Source: Spirochaetota bacterium
GTDB lineage: Bacteria; Spirochaetota; Spirochaetia; DSM-27196; PWMO01
Direction: 5' to 3'
DNA: 10,044 nt
Assembly (NCBI GenBank): GCA_009908735.1
Contig: JAAAOR010000059.1
Location: 1 to 10,044 of the forward strand
Each line of letters opens with the position of its first letter. The first letter of the stretch is position 1. Positions 1-5,276 of this stretch are shown here, one piece after another. A program made the position numbers and the translations under genes. The notes under the pieces are model-generated. The model saw only the letters and a program-made list of their open reading frames with translations. It was not told where the DNA came from and did no database searches.

Positions 1-640
1 CGAGGCCCTTCTCGAGAACTCGCCGGGAGATGAGGTCCGGGTTCTCGAGCACGGCCTTGTAGGTCTCCGAGGAGCCGATGGTCGTGACGATCCCTTCACC
101 CACCCGGGCGATGATGGTCTCCTCGGTTGCACCACCCACGAGGCGCTCGATGTTGGCGCGAACCGTGACCCGCGCCTTCACCTTGAGCTGAATCCCGTCC
201 TTGGCCACCGCCTCGATGGCGGCCTTTCCCTGCTCGGGGTTGGGACAGTCGATTACCTTCGGATTAACGCTCGTCTTGACTGCCTCGAGCACGTCCCGCC
301 CCGCAAGGTCGATCGCCGCCGCCTGCTGGAAATCGAGGGGGATGTTCGCCTTGTTTGCCGCAACGAGTGACTGGCTGACCCGGCGCACGTCACCACTAGC
401 GAGGTAGTGGGTCTCGAGAAGCTCGGATTCCATGGGAATTCCGGCCTTTACGAGGATGATTCGCGAATCAACGATGATGGCCGGGCTCACATTCCGAAGC
501 CACATACCGATGAGGCGCGCGAGCCCCACAGGCGCACCGGAGAGCAGGGCGCGAAACCACAACCCGAAGAACTTGATGAACAGAAAGAGAATACCGAGGG
601 CTACGAGCCCTAGTACGACATAGAGAATGATCACTTGCAT
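1..640 (-). CDS. floA: Flotillin-like protein FloA (3' part cut by window edge)
   Basis: FloA is an SPFH/PHB-family membrane scaffold that assembles into functional membrane microdomains in bacteria. The 213 visible residues begin with a hydrophobic membrane anchor (about residues 3-30), then the family segment [14 protein letters not shown] (40-53). The PHB core follows, with [14 protein letters not shown] (108-121), [16 protein letters not shown] (155-170) and [19 protein letters not shown] (173-191). These blocks match Bacillus FloA as I remember it. The missing part should hold the rest of the PHB domain and the Ala/Glu-rich coiled coil; family members are usually about 330 residues. The ATG at 640 is supported by an AAGGAG Shine-Dalgarno inside the end of the preceding gene, whose TAG stop lies only 2 bp upstream, so the two are probably translationally coupled. 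Residues around 133-140 (PNPEQGKA) look like an insertion of about 7 residues relative to B. subtilis FloA. Identity is very secure. Confidence 0.96.
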   Translation of the reverse strand, partial: MQVIILYVVLGLVALGILFLFIKFFGLWFRALLSGAPVGLARLIGMWLRNVSPAIIVDSRIILVKAGIPMESELLETHYLASGDVRRVSQSLVAANKANIPLDFQQAAAIDLAGRDVLEAVKTSVNPKVIDCPNPEQGKAAIEAVAKDGIQLKVKARVTVRANIERLVGGATEETIIARVGEGIVTTIGSSETYKAVLENPDLISRRVLEKGL

Positions 641-642
641 GG

Positions 643-1146
643 CTACACTCCTTCACTCGATTCGGCACGTCGCACAACGACGCGGCTGCCCTCCACGCGG
701 ACGACCCGCACGGGCGCATCCTGCTCTATGAACTCACCCGTAGTGACGACACTCTGCTTTCGACCGTCGATCTCGGCCACGCCCGAGGGCCGCAGCGTCG
801 TCTTCGCCCGCCCGTGCTTGCCGACGAGCCCCTCGTAGGCGGAGCTCGTGTAGGAGGCGTAGCCGCTGTCGCGGTCGAAGCTGTCGGAGAGGATGAGTCG
901 TTTACCGATAAACGTTTTCGGAAAGTACTTGAGCCCAAGAAAGAGCGCAAGCGGGGTTGTGACGAGAGCGGTGGCAAGCACGACCGTGCCGAGGGCGTCG
1001 CCGTGCTCGTTATAGGCGAAGACCACCGCCGCGATAACCGAGCCGAGCCCGGCGAGCCCGATGAGCCCGAACGCGGGGATGAGCAGCTCGGCGAAGATCG
1101 CGATGAGCCCCACCCCTATCAGCACAAATGATCCCCACAGCGGCAT
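643..1146 (-). CDS. Short NfeD-family membrane protein (no protease domain)
   Basis: This 167-residue protein has two hydrophobic regions (about 5-44 and 52-72), a polar linker, and a C-terminal NfeD OB-fold domain (about 106-160: [17 protein letters not shown], then [15 protein letters not shown]). Short NfeD proteins lack the ClpP-like domain and are usually encoded next to flotillin/stomatin genes, where they are thought to act as membrane partners of the SPFH protein. The start at 1146 is chosen because a perfect GGAGGTGA Shine-Dalgarno lies just upstream. The frame stays open upstream to an ATG at 1200, but that start has no ribosome binding site and would add a proline/arginine-rich stretch in front of the membrane segment. 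The gene lies 2 bp before floA and about 90 bp after the long nfeD gene, all on the same strand. The OB domain resembles that of the long NfeD, so the two are partial paralogues. Family assignment is firm; the exact role is inferred from context. Confidence 0.92.
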   Translation of the reverse strand: MPLWGSFVLIGVGLIAIFAELLIPAFGLIGLAGLGSVIAAVVFAYNEHGDALGTVVLATALVTTPLALFLGLKYFPKTFIGKRLILSDSFDRDSGYASYTSSAYEGLVGKHGRAKTTLRPSGVAEIDGRKQSVVTTGEFIEQDAPVRVVRVEGSRVVVRRAESSEGV

Positions 1147-1150
1147 CGCC

Positions 1151-1158
1151 TCACCTCC
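1151..1158 (-). promoter_or_regulatory. Strong Shine-Dalgarno of the short NfeD gene
   Basis: The minus strand reads GGAGGTGA, 4 nt before the ATG at 1146, an essentially full match to the 16S anti-Shine-Dalgarno. It fixes the start of the short NfeD at 1146 rather than at the upstream in-frame ATG. Its TGA is also the stop codon of the 29-codon ORF at 1151-1240. Confidence 0.85.
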
Positions 1159-1240
1159 ATCCGCGCGCTGCGGCCGCGGTACCGGCAACCGCAGCGGCAC
1201 CGTCGACGGCGCCGCCGACGAACCCGCCCGCGGCGCTCAT
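1151..1240 (-). CDS. Possible 29-residue Ala/Gly-rich small protein or coupling ORF
   Basis: On the minus strand an ATG at 1240 overlaps the TGA stop of the long nfeD gene (ATGA arrangement). It opens a 29-codon frame that ends with a TGA lying inside the Shine-Dalgarno of the short nfeD gene. An AGGAG sequence sits 6 nt before the ATG, a normal ribosome-binding spacing. The peptide starts MSAAGGFVGGAVDG, continues Ala/Gly-rich, and ends AAAARGWR; it has hardly any charge until the C-terminal arginines. It matches no family I know. It could be a genuine small protein of the flotillin operon, or a coupling ORF that keeps ribosomes moving across the 90-bp gap between the two nfeD genes. In GC-rich DNA such a short open frame can also arise by chance; the well-placed start signals are the main argument for it. 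Confidence 0.35.
   Translation of the reverse strand: MSAAGGFVGGAVDGAAAVAGTAAAARGWR
1166..1196 (-). repeat. Inverted repeat (8-bp stem) between the two nfeD genes
   Basis: CGCTGCGG (1166-1173) is the exact reverse complement of CCGCAGCG (1189-1196), with a 15-base loop that itself contains the palindrome GGTACC. The hairpin would form in the operon mRNA just before the Shine-Dalgarno of the short NfeD gene. There is no T-run, so it does not look like an intrinsic terminator. It may set relative expression of the downstream genes or mark an mRNA processing site. Repeats of this kind are not rare in GC-rich DNA. Confidence 0.4.
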
Positions 1241-2745
1241 GAACGGCTCCTCACGATAATGCGGTTCCCGTCGACCCGGATTACCTCTACCTCGGTGCCC
1301 GCGTCGATCCACTCGCCGTCAGCCTCCACCGACACCCGCTCGTCATCGATGTCGGCGCTGCCCGCAGGACGGAGGGTCGACACAGCGCGTCCGGTCCTGC
1401 CGAGATAGCGCTCGCGCACCTCGTTGGTCTGCACGGTAAACCCCGCGGACGTCTCCTGTGTGTCGGCGAGCTTGAGACGGCTGAACATATTGGTGCGCCC
1501 GAAGAGATAGGCAAAACCCGCAAAGGCGAGAAAGGCGCCCACCGTGTTTGCCAGGACCAGCAATACGTTGCGATTCAGCAGATCCCACTGCCAGTCGAAC
1601 TCCGGCACGATGAAGCTCTGCATCGAGAGGATGAGCGACGCGATAATCAGCGCAAGCCCCGAGATGCCGGCCACCCCGAAACCGGGAATGACGAACACCT
1701 CGAGGAGGAGCAACACGATTCCGCCCATGAAGAGCAAGAGCTCCAGCGAGGCAACTCGGCCAAGCATCAAGTTCGCCGTAAACAGCAGGGAAAACGCGAT
1801 AATGGCCACCGAGCCCGGAATACCGAAACCGGGACTGGTAATTTCGAGGAAGAGGGCCACCAGGCCGGCGAGGATGAGTACGCTCGTAAATGCACTACCG
1901 GTGACTACCGACACGATCCGGTCGGCGGAGTCGGGGGAAAGCTCCGCCACGCGCCCTGCCTCGAGTCCGAGCTCCGCGTAAAGCTCCCCGAAACCGGCGG
2001 GCGAACCCGAGGAAACGCCGTACCGCTCCATCTCGCCGGCGGTCAGCGAGAGCAGTTTTCCCTCTTCGGAAATAGTAGACTCGATCTCCGCCGTCGGACC
2101 CCCGGCCTCTGCTTCCTCCTGCAGGCGGGCAAACTCCTCGCCGGTTACGATCCGGGGTTCCCCGCCGACGAGCGCCTCCAGCGCCACGACGTCGGCATCA
2201 ACCATAGCGAGCGCAATCGCGCGCGGGTAGCCGTTTTTCTCCGCGAGGGCGGCCATCTGGGTGCGTACCGCACTCACCGTTTTCTCGCTTGCCGCCTCCT
2301 GTCCGCCGCTCGGCCCCTGCAACACCGGAGCGGCCGAGCCCATCGACGTGCCGGGCGCCATATAGATGCGGTCGGCTGCCATCGAAATAATCGCCCCGGC
2401 CGACCAGCTGACCCCGGTACCCTCGGGGCGCACACGCACGTAGGCGACTGTTTCAATGTCGGTGAGAGATCCGATACGCGTGGTAATTTCGAGGGCGGAA
2501 TCCACCCGGCCACCAAAGGTGTCTACGTCGAAAATCACGTAGGAAACACCCTCGGAGCGCGCGCGCTCGACGCTCCGACTGATGTAAACCGAGAGGGGAC
2601 GGTCGATGGTCCCGTGAATCGGCACCACGAATGCATCGGGATCGGTTACATCCGATGAATCCGGCGCCGGGGCACCCTCTTGGGCGGAAGCCGGCGCGAG
2701 AGTAACAGTAAGCAACCAAAGGCCGATTAATAGTTTATGCGCCAT
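1237..2745 (-). CDS. nfeD: Long NfeD: membrane-bound ClpP-class serine protease with OB domain
   Basis: This 502-residue protein has the full long-NfeD layout. A signal peptide (1-21, ending APASA) precedes a ClpP/Crotonase-fold serine protease domain (about 38-265), four to five membrane segments (about 280-300, 310-329, 335-352, 357-376 and 394-416), and a C-terminal OB-fold NfeD domain (about 445-500). The likely catalytic dyad is Ser115 in SWSAGAIISMAADRIYMAPG and Lys155 in SEKTVSAVRTQMAALAEKNG. This parallels the Ser/Lys dyad of the Pyrococcus stomatin-operon protease PH1510, which cleaves its partner stomatin. The oxyanion-side motif reads DTFGGRVD rather than the common DTPGG. The protease domain should lie outside the cytoplasmic membrane, since it follows a signal peptide. 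The ATG at 2745 has only a weak AAGG ribosome site but begins a clean signal peptide. As first gene of the operon with short nfeD and floA, it probably processes or assists the flotillin. Confidence 0.93.
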   Translation of the reverse strand: MAHKLLIGLWLLTVTLAPASAQEGAPAPDSSDVTDPDAFVVPIHGTIDRPLSVYISRSVERARSEGVSYVIFDVDTFGGRVDSALEITTRIGSLTDIETVAYVRVRPEGTGVSWSAGAIISMAADRIYMAPGTSMGSAAPVLQGPSGGQEAASEKTVSAVRTQMAALAEKNGYPRAIALAMVDADVVALEALVGGEPRIVTGEEFARLQEEAEAGGPTAEIESTISEEGKLLSLTAGEMERYGVSSGSPAGFGELYAELGLEAGRVAELSPDSADRIVSVVTGSAFTSVLILAGLVALFLEITSPGFGIPGSVAIIAFSLLFTANLMLGRVASLELLLFMGGIVLLLLEVFVIPGFGVAGISGLALIIASLILSMQSFIVPEFDWQWDLLNRNVLLVLANTVGAFLAFAGFAYLFGRTNMFSRLKLADTQETSAGFTVQTNEVRERYLGRTGRAVSTLRPAGSADIDDERVSVEADGEWIDAGTEVEVIRVDGNRIIVRSRS

Positions 2746-2754
2746 TGAAGTGCC

Positions 2755-2783
2755 TTGACGGATGTAAGCTACGCCCGAAGAAT
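2755..2783 (+). promoter_or_regulatory. Candidate sigma-70 promoter of the exported beta-barrel/deacetylase pair
   Basis: TTGACG (2755-2760, 5/6) and AAGAAT (2778-2783, 4/6) are separated by 17 bp, placing the start site near 2790, about 20 bases before the ATG at 2811. It occupies nearly the same DNA as the opposing nfeD promoter, so RNA polymerase could probably use only one at a time. Confidence 0.5.
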
Positions 2784-2794
2784 TCGATTGTCAA
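2766..2794 (-). promoter_or_regulatory. Candidate sigma-70 promoter of the nfeD-nfeD-floA operon
   Basis: On the minus strand a perfect TTGACA -35 box (2789-2794) is followed after 17 bp by TAGCTT (2766-2771), a 3/6 match to the -10 consensus. The start site would fall near 2759, leaving about 13 bases before the nfeD ATG. The -10 is weak, so support rests on the -35, the spacing, and the need for a promoter in this 65-bp divergent spacer. Confidence 0.5.
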
Positions 2795-2798
2795 GCTT

Positions 2799-2806
2799 GG
2801 AGGTGA
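2799..2806 (+). promoter_or_regulatory. Strong Shine-Dalgarno that sets the start at 2811
   Basis: GGAGGTGA ends 4 nt before ATG 2811. The frame is open further upstream to an ATG at 2745, but the Shine-Dalgarno and the signal peptide that begins at 2811 both favour the later start. Confidence 0.85.
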
Positions 2807-2810
2807 CCGA

Positions 2811-3275
2811 ATGAACCGACGTGTAATCACGCTGCTGCTCCTCGTGCTGGTTTCTATTGCCGCTACCCCCGCCCTCGCCGAGGGCGACGTAGGTGTCGGG
2901 TTTATCGCCGGCGATCCGACCGGCTTCAGCATGGTCATTGCCGACCGCATTGCCCTTGGCATTGGGTGGGCGCTCGCCAATCACCTGCAGATCAACGCCG
3001 ACGTGTGGGTCATTGATCAAACGCTTGAGAACGATGTCGACTGGCACATTGGGATCGGCGGCGCCGTGAAGGTGTTCAATGAGGAGAGCAACCTCACCCC
3101 TACGCAGGAGCGCGAGGAGGCCGATCTCGCGGTCGGTATTCGCTTTCCGGTTACCATTCAGTATCTTCTCACCCAACGCCTCGAGCTCCACGGGGAAGCG
3201 TCGCCGGGTGTGGAAGTGTTTCCCGGGTTCGGCCTCGATGTTGATGTGGGGCTCGGACTGAGGTACCGCCTGTAA
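2811..3275 (+). CDS. Exported outer-membrane beta-barrel-like protein, DUF3996-like
   Basis: This 154-residue protein begins with a classical signal peptide (1-23: MNRR, a leucine-rich core, cleavage after ATPALA). The mature part consists of alternating polar and non-polar strands rich in glycine: VGVGFIAGDPTGFSM (27-41), IALGIGWALANHLQINADVWV (47-67), WHIGIGGAVKVF (78-89), ADLAVGIRFPVTIQYLL (104-120), LELHGEASPGVEVFPGFGL (124-142), and a terminal VGLGLRYRL. The GxPTGxS turn, the RxPxxxxYLL segment, the E-xSPGxxxxP segment and the final G-RY recall the spirochaete DUF3996 family (Borrelia BAPKO_0422-like), which is predicted to form a small outer-membrane beta barrel. A periplasmic or outer-membrane location is therefore likely; function is unknown. 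Its TAA stop overlaps the ATG of the downstream deacetylase-like gene by one base. Export is well supported; the family match is from memory. Confidence 0.82.
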   Translation: MNRRVITLLLLVLVSIAATPALAEGDVGVGFIAGDPTGFSMVIADRIALGIGWALANHLQINADVWVIDQTLENDVDWHIGIGGAVKVFNEESNLTPTQEREEADLAVGIRFPVTIQYLLTQRLELHGEASPGVEVFPGFGLDVDVGLGLRYRL

Positions 3276-4324
3276 TGAACGTGGGATTAGTTCGCGACAC
3301 ACTCTATCTCAGACACACCAACGGGGACGGCCACCCCGAGCGGCCGGAGCGTCTTGTGGCGATTGATGAGGCGATCCGCGGCGCCGCCTTTTCCGCCGAG
3401 TTACTCGATCTACCTCCACGTGATGCGCGCGGTGACGAGCTTGAGCGCGTCCACGATCGGGATTACATCCGTCGTATCGCGGCAACCGACGGAGAGGGCG
3501 CGCGCATGCTCGATTCGGATACCGGCGCAGCACCCGAATCCTACCGGGCGGCGCTGCGGGCGGCGGGCGGAGCTATCACGGCAGTGGATGCCGTGCTCTC
3601 AGGCGACGTGCGGCGGAGCTTCGTACTGCCGCGGCCACCGGGGCACCACGCGGAGCGAAACCGCGCGATGGGCTTTTGCCTGTTCAACAACGTCGCCGTC
3701 GCCGCACGCCACGCGCGCGAGGCCTATGGTCTCGAGCGCGTCGCCATCGTCGACTGGGACGTTCACCACGGAAACGGGACGCAGTGGAGCTTCTACGAGG
3801 ACCCCTCGGTGCTATACGTCTCTATCCACGAGTATCCCCTTTTTCCCGGAACGGGACTCGTGCAGGACACCGGCCGCGACATTGGCGAGGGATATACAGT
3901 GAACCTGCCCCTCCCGGCCGGGCAGACGGATCGGCATTACGCCATCGCCTTCGAACAGGTGGTGTTGCCGGTGCTCGTAGAGTTCGATCCGCAGCTCCTG
4001 CTGGTGTCGGCGGGCTTCGACGCTCATCGCGATGATCCGCTCGCCCGCATGCAACTCTCCGTCGACGGCTTTCGCTGGATGACGCGAGCGCTCGTCGAGC
4101 TTGCCGAGGAGCATGCCGAAGGCCGCATCGTGCACGTGCTGGAGGGAGGCTACAACCTCGCGGCCCTCTCCGAGGGCGTCACGGCCGTTCTCGAGGAGCT
4201 CACAAGCGACGAGTTGCGCGAGCGCGAACCGGCGCCCGACCGCTCGGCGGCCGACGAAGGCCTGGAACGCGTACTAGCCAAGGGCGACCACGTGCTCCCG
4301 AGACATTGGGCCTCGCTGGCATAA
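3275..4324 (+). CDS. Histone deacetylase-like zinc amidohydrolase (class II type)
   Basis: This 349-residue cytosolic enzyme belongs to the arginase/deacetylase superfamily, which includes AcuC, acetylpolyamine amidohydrolase and bacterial HDAC-like amidohydrolases. These remove acetyl groups from acetylated amines or lysines using zinc. All diagnostic motifs are present: GHPERPERL (19-27), RPPGHHAE with the charge-relay His124-His125 (120-127), GFCLFNNVAVAA (133-144), VDWDVHHGNGTQ with zinc ligands Asp162 and His164 (159-170), SAGFDAHRDDPL with zinc ligand Asp249 (245-256), and LEGGYN with the transition-state Tyr293 (289-294). With that tyrosine present the protein should be catalytically competent. 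Motif spelling fits the class II/HDAH group better than class I, but the substrate cannot be told from sequence. The ATG at 3275 overlaps the previous stop (TAATG), with a GAGGT about 10 nt upstream, so translation is probably coupled to the exported protein. No CobB- or Gcn5-like partner is encoded nearby. Confidence 0.93.
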   Translation: MNVGLVRDTLYLRHTNGDGHPERPERLVAIDEAIRGAAFSAELLDLPPRDARGDELERVHDRDYIRRIAATDGEGARMLDSDTGAAPESYRAALRAAGGAITAVDAVLSGDVRRSFVLPRPPGHHAERNRAMGFCLFNNVAVAARHAREAYGLERVAIVDWDVHHGNGTQWSFYEDPSVLYVSIHEYPLFPGTGLVQDTGRDIGEGYTVNLPLPAGQTDRHYAIAFEQVVLPVLVEFDPQLLLVSAGFDAHRDDPLARMQLSVDGFRWMTRALVELAEEHAEGRIVHVLEGGYNLAALSEGVTAVLEELTSDELREREPAPDRSAADEGLERVLAKGDHVLPRHWASLA

Positions 4325-4334
4325 TCTATATAAT
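4306..4334 (+). promoter_or_regulatory. Candidate promoter with consensus TATAAT
   Basis: A perfect TATAAT -10 box (4329-4334) follows a TTGGGC partial -35 (4306-4311) at 17 bp. The -35 lies within the last codons of the deacetylase gene and the -10 starts 5 bp after its stop. The predicted start near 4341 gives a leader of about 20 bases before ATG 4362. It probably drives the 72-residue protein and the kinase independently of the upstream pair. Confidence 0.6.
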
Positions 4335-4361
4335 GCCGGCGAAAGACCACCGGGAGCGACC

Positions 4362-4580
4362 ATGTTCAAATCGAAAGTAAGAAGTTATCTTGTCGACGGA
4401 CTCACCGAGGAAAGAGCCGAGGCGATGGCGGCGAGCCTTCGCGGGCTCAGCGAGGTCGAGGGGGTGGATGTGAGCATCTCTCGATCCACTGTCCGGGTAA
4501 AGTCCAAGCGCGAGCTCGAGGATCAGGTCAAGCTGGCCTGCGACGTCGCCGGGGTGAAATACCGGACCAAAGTCCTCTGA
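4362..4580 (+). CDS. Small conserved-looking protein, HMA/ferredoxin-fold-like without CxxC
   Basis: This is a 72-residue soluble protein. Predicted order is strand (VRSYLVDG, 6-13), helix (EERAEAMAASLRGL, 16-29), strand (VDVSISR, 35-41), strand (TVRVKSK, 43-49), helix (ELEDQVKLACDVAGV, 51-65), strand (KYRTKVL). This beta-alpha-beta-beta-alpha-beta pattern, with GLTEERAEAMAASL-GLS-VEGVDVS, resembles heavy-metal-associated (HMA) domains. The metal-binding CxxC is absent: the place where GMTCxxC would sit reads GLTEERA. Metal transfer is therefore unlikely, and a structural or binding role is possible. GGGAG-type Shine-Dalgarno sequence (4352-4356) lies 5 nt before the ATG, and a consensus -10 box is just upstream, so it looks like a genuine, expressed gene. 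It is followed after 42 bp by the kinase gene. Fold assignment is my inference; no specific family is recognised. Confidence 0.7.
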   Translation: MFKSKVRSYLVDGLTEERAEAMAASLRGLSEVEGVDVSISRSTVRVKSKRELEDQVKLACDVAGVKYRTKVL

Positions 4581-4622
4581 GATATAGGATATAGCAAAAA
4601 CCATGCGGAGAACTCAAACACC

Positions 4623-5276
4623 GTGAGCACATCAAGGAGCGACCGGGTCGTGATAATCATTGAAGGACAAATCGGCGTCGGCAAGACGACGATGGGGGAG
4701 ATCCTCGAGCAGGAGGCGGGCATACCGCTGTTTCGCGAGCTCACCAGCCCGTACACGCTGAATCTGCTCGACCGATTCTACGCGGACAAGCGGCGCTGGG
4801 CATTCACCCTACAGATCCATTTTCTGAACGAGCGCTTCCGGATGATAAAAGAGATCTTCAGAAACGGCGGCGGGACCCTCGACCGCTCAATATTCGGCGA
4901 CCGCATCTTCGCCGAAATGCTGCACCACGACGGCGACATGCTCGAGGAGGAGTTCCAGACCTACTCGACGCTGCTCGACAACATGCTCGAGCACGCGCAG
5001 AGCCCCGACCTCCTCGTCTACCTCGACTGCACCGTGGACACCGCACTCGACCGAATACGCAAGCGAAACCGGGGCCTCGAAAGCGATATCCCGCGCGAAT
5101 ACCTGGAGCACCTGAATGCCCGCTATCTGAAATGGTATGACGGCTATGATCTCTCGCCGAAGATTCTCATCGATACGGAGAAACTTCCGCTGGAAAATCC
5201 CGAAAGCCGGCGGGCTGTGCTGGAGAGGATCGAGGGAATGCTGCCGTACAGGAATATCAGCCGACGTTCCGGCTGA
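4623..5276 (+). CDS. Deoxynucleoside kinase (dNK/dGK-dAK family)
   Basis: This 217-residue enzyme should phosphorylate deoxynucleosides to their 5'-monophosphates for nucleotide salvage in the cytoplasm. It shows the P-loop GQIGVGKTT (15-23), a glutamate in PLFREL (Glu39) at the position of the usual catalytic acid, and the DRS motif in TLDRSIFGDRIFAEML (85-100). It also has the strand LLVYLDC (130-136) and the arginine-rich lid RIRKRNRGLE (144-153). The length matches bacterial dGK/dAK-type enzymes; the preferred base cannot be read from sequence. The start is uncertain. GTG 4623 gives a sensible N-terminus but its nearest GGAG is 12 nt upstream. GTG 4650 (VIIIEGQIG) has an AAGGAG 10 nt upstream and would remove nine residues. 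The 3' end overlaps the convergent basic-protein gene by 20 bp. No phosphatase or nucleoside transporter is adjacent. Confidence 0.92.
   Translation: MSTSRSDRVVIIIEGQIGVGKTTMGEILEQEAGIPLFRELTSPYTLNLLDRFYADKRRWAFTLQIHFLNERFRMIKEIFRNGGGTLDRSIFGDRIFAEMLHHDGDMLEEEFQTYSTLLDNMLEHAQSPDLLVYLDCTVDTALDRIRKRNRGLESDIPREYLEHLNARYLKWYDGYDLSPKILIDTEKLPLENPESRRAVLERIEGMLPYRNISRRSG
5257..5276. terminator. Perfect inverted repeat in the overlap of two convergent genes (possible bidirectional terminator)
   Basis: TCAGCCG (5257-5263) and CGGCTGA (5270-5276) form a perfect 7-bp stem around the loop ACGTTC. The repeat is exactly as long as the tail-to-tail overlap, and its two ends are the TGA stops of the two genes. 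A second, weaker repeat follows (AGCGC 5277-5281 with GCGCT 5290-5294). Neither strand has a downstream T-run, so classical intrinsic termination is doubtful, but no other terminator separates these convergent genes. Confidence 0.4.

Noticed and set aside
1147..1200. N-terminal extension of the short NfeD to ATG 1200
   Set aside because: No ribosome site for that ATG; the added residues are proline/arginine-rich and precede a membrane segment, while ATG 1146 has a perfect Shine-Dalgarno.
1544..1981. 145-codon open frame on the plus strand
   Set aside because: Antisense to the membrane segments of the long NfeD; no ribosome site or family resemblance.
2769..3302. 177-codon open frame on the minus strand
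   Set aside because: Antisense to the exported beta-barrel gene, which has a strong Shine-Dalgarno and a signal peptide; a shadow.
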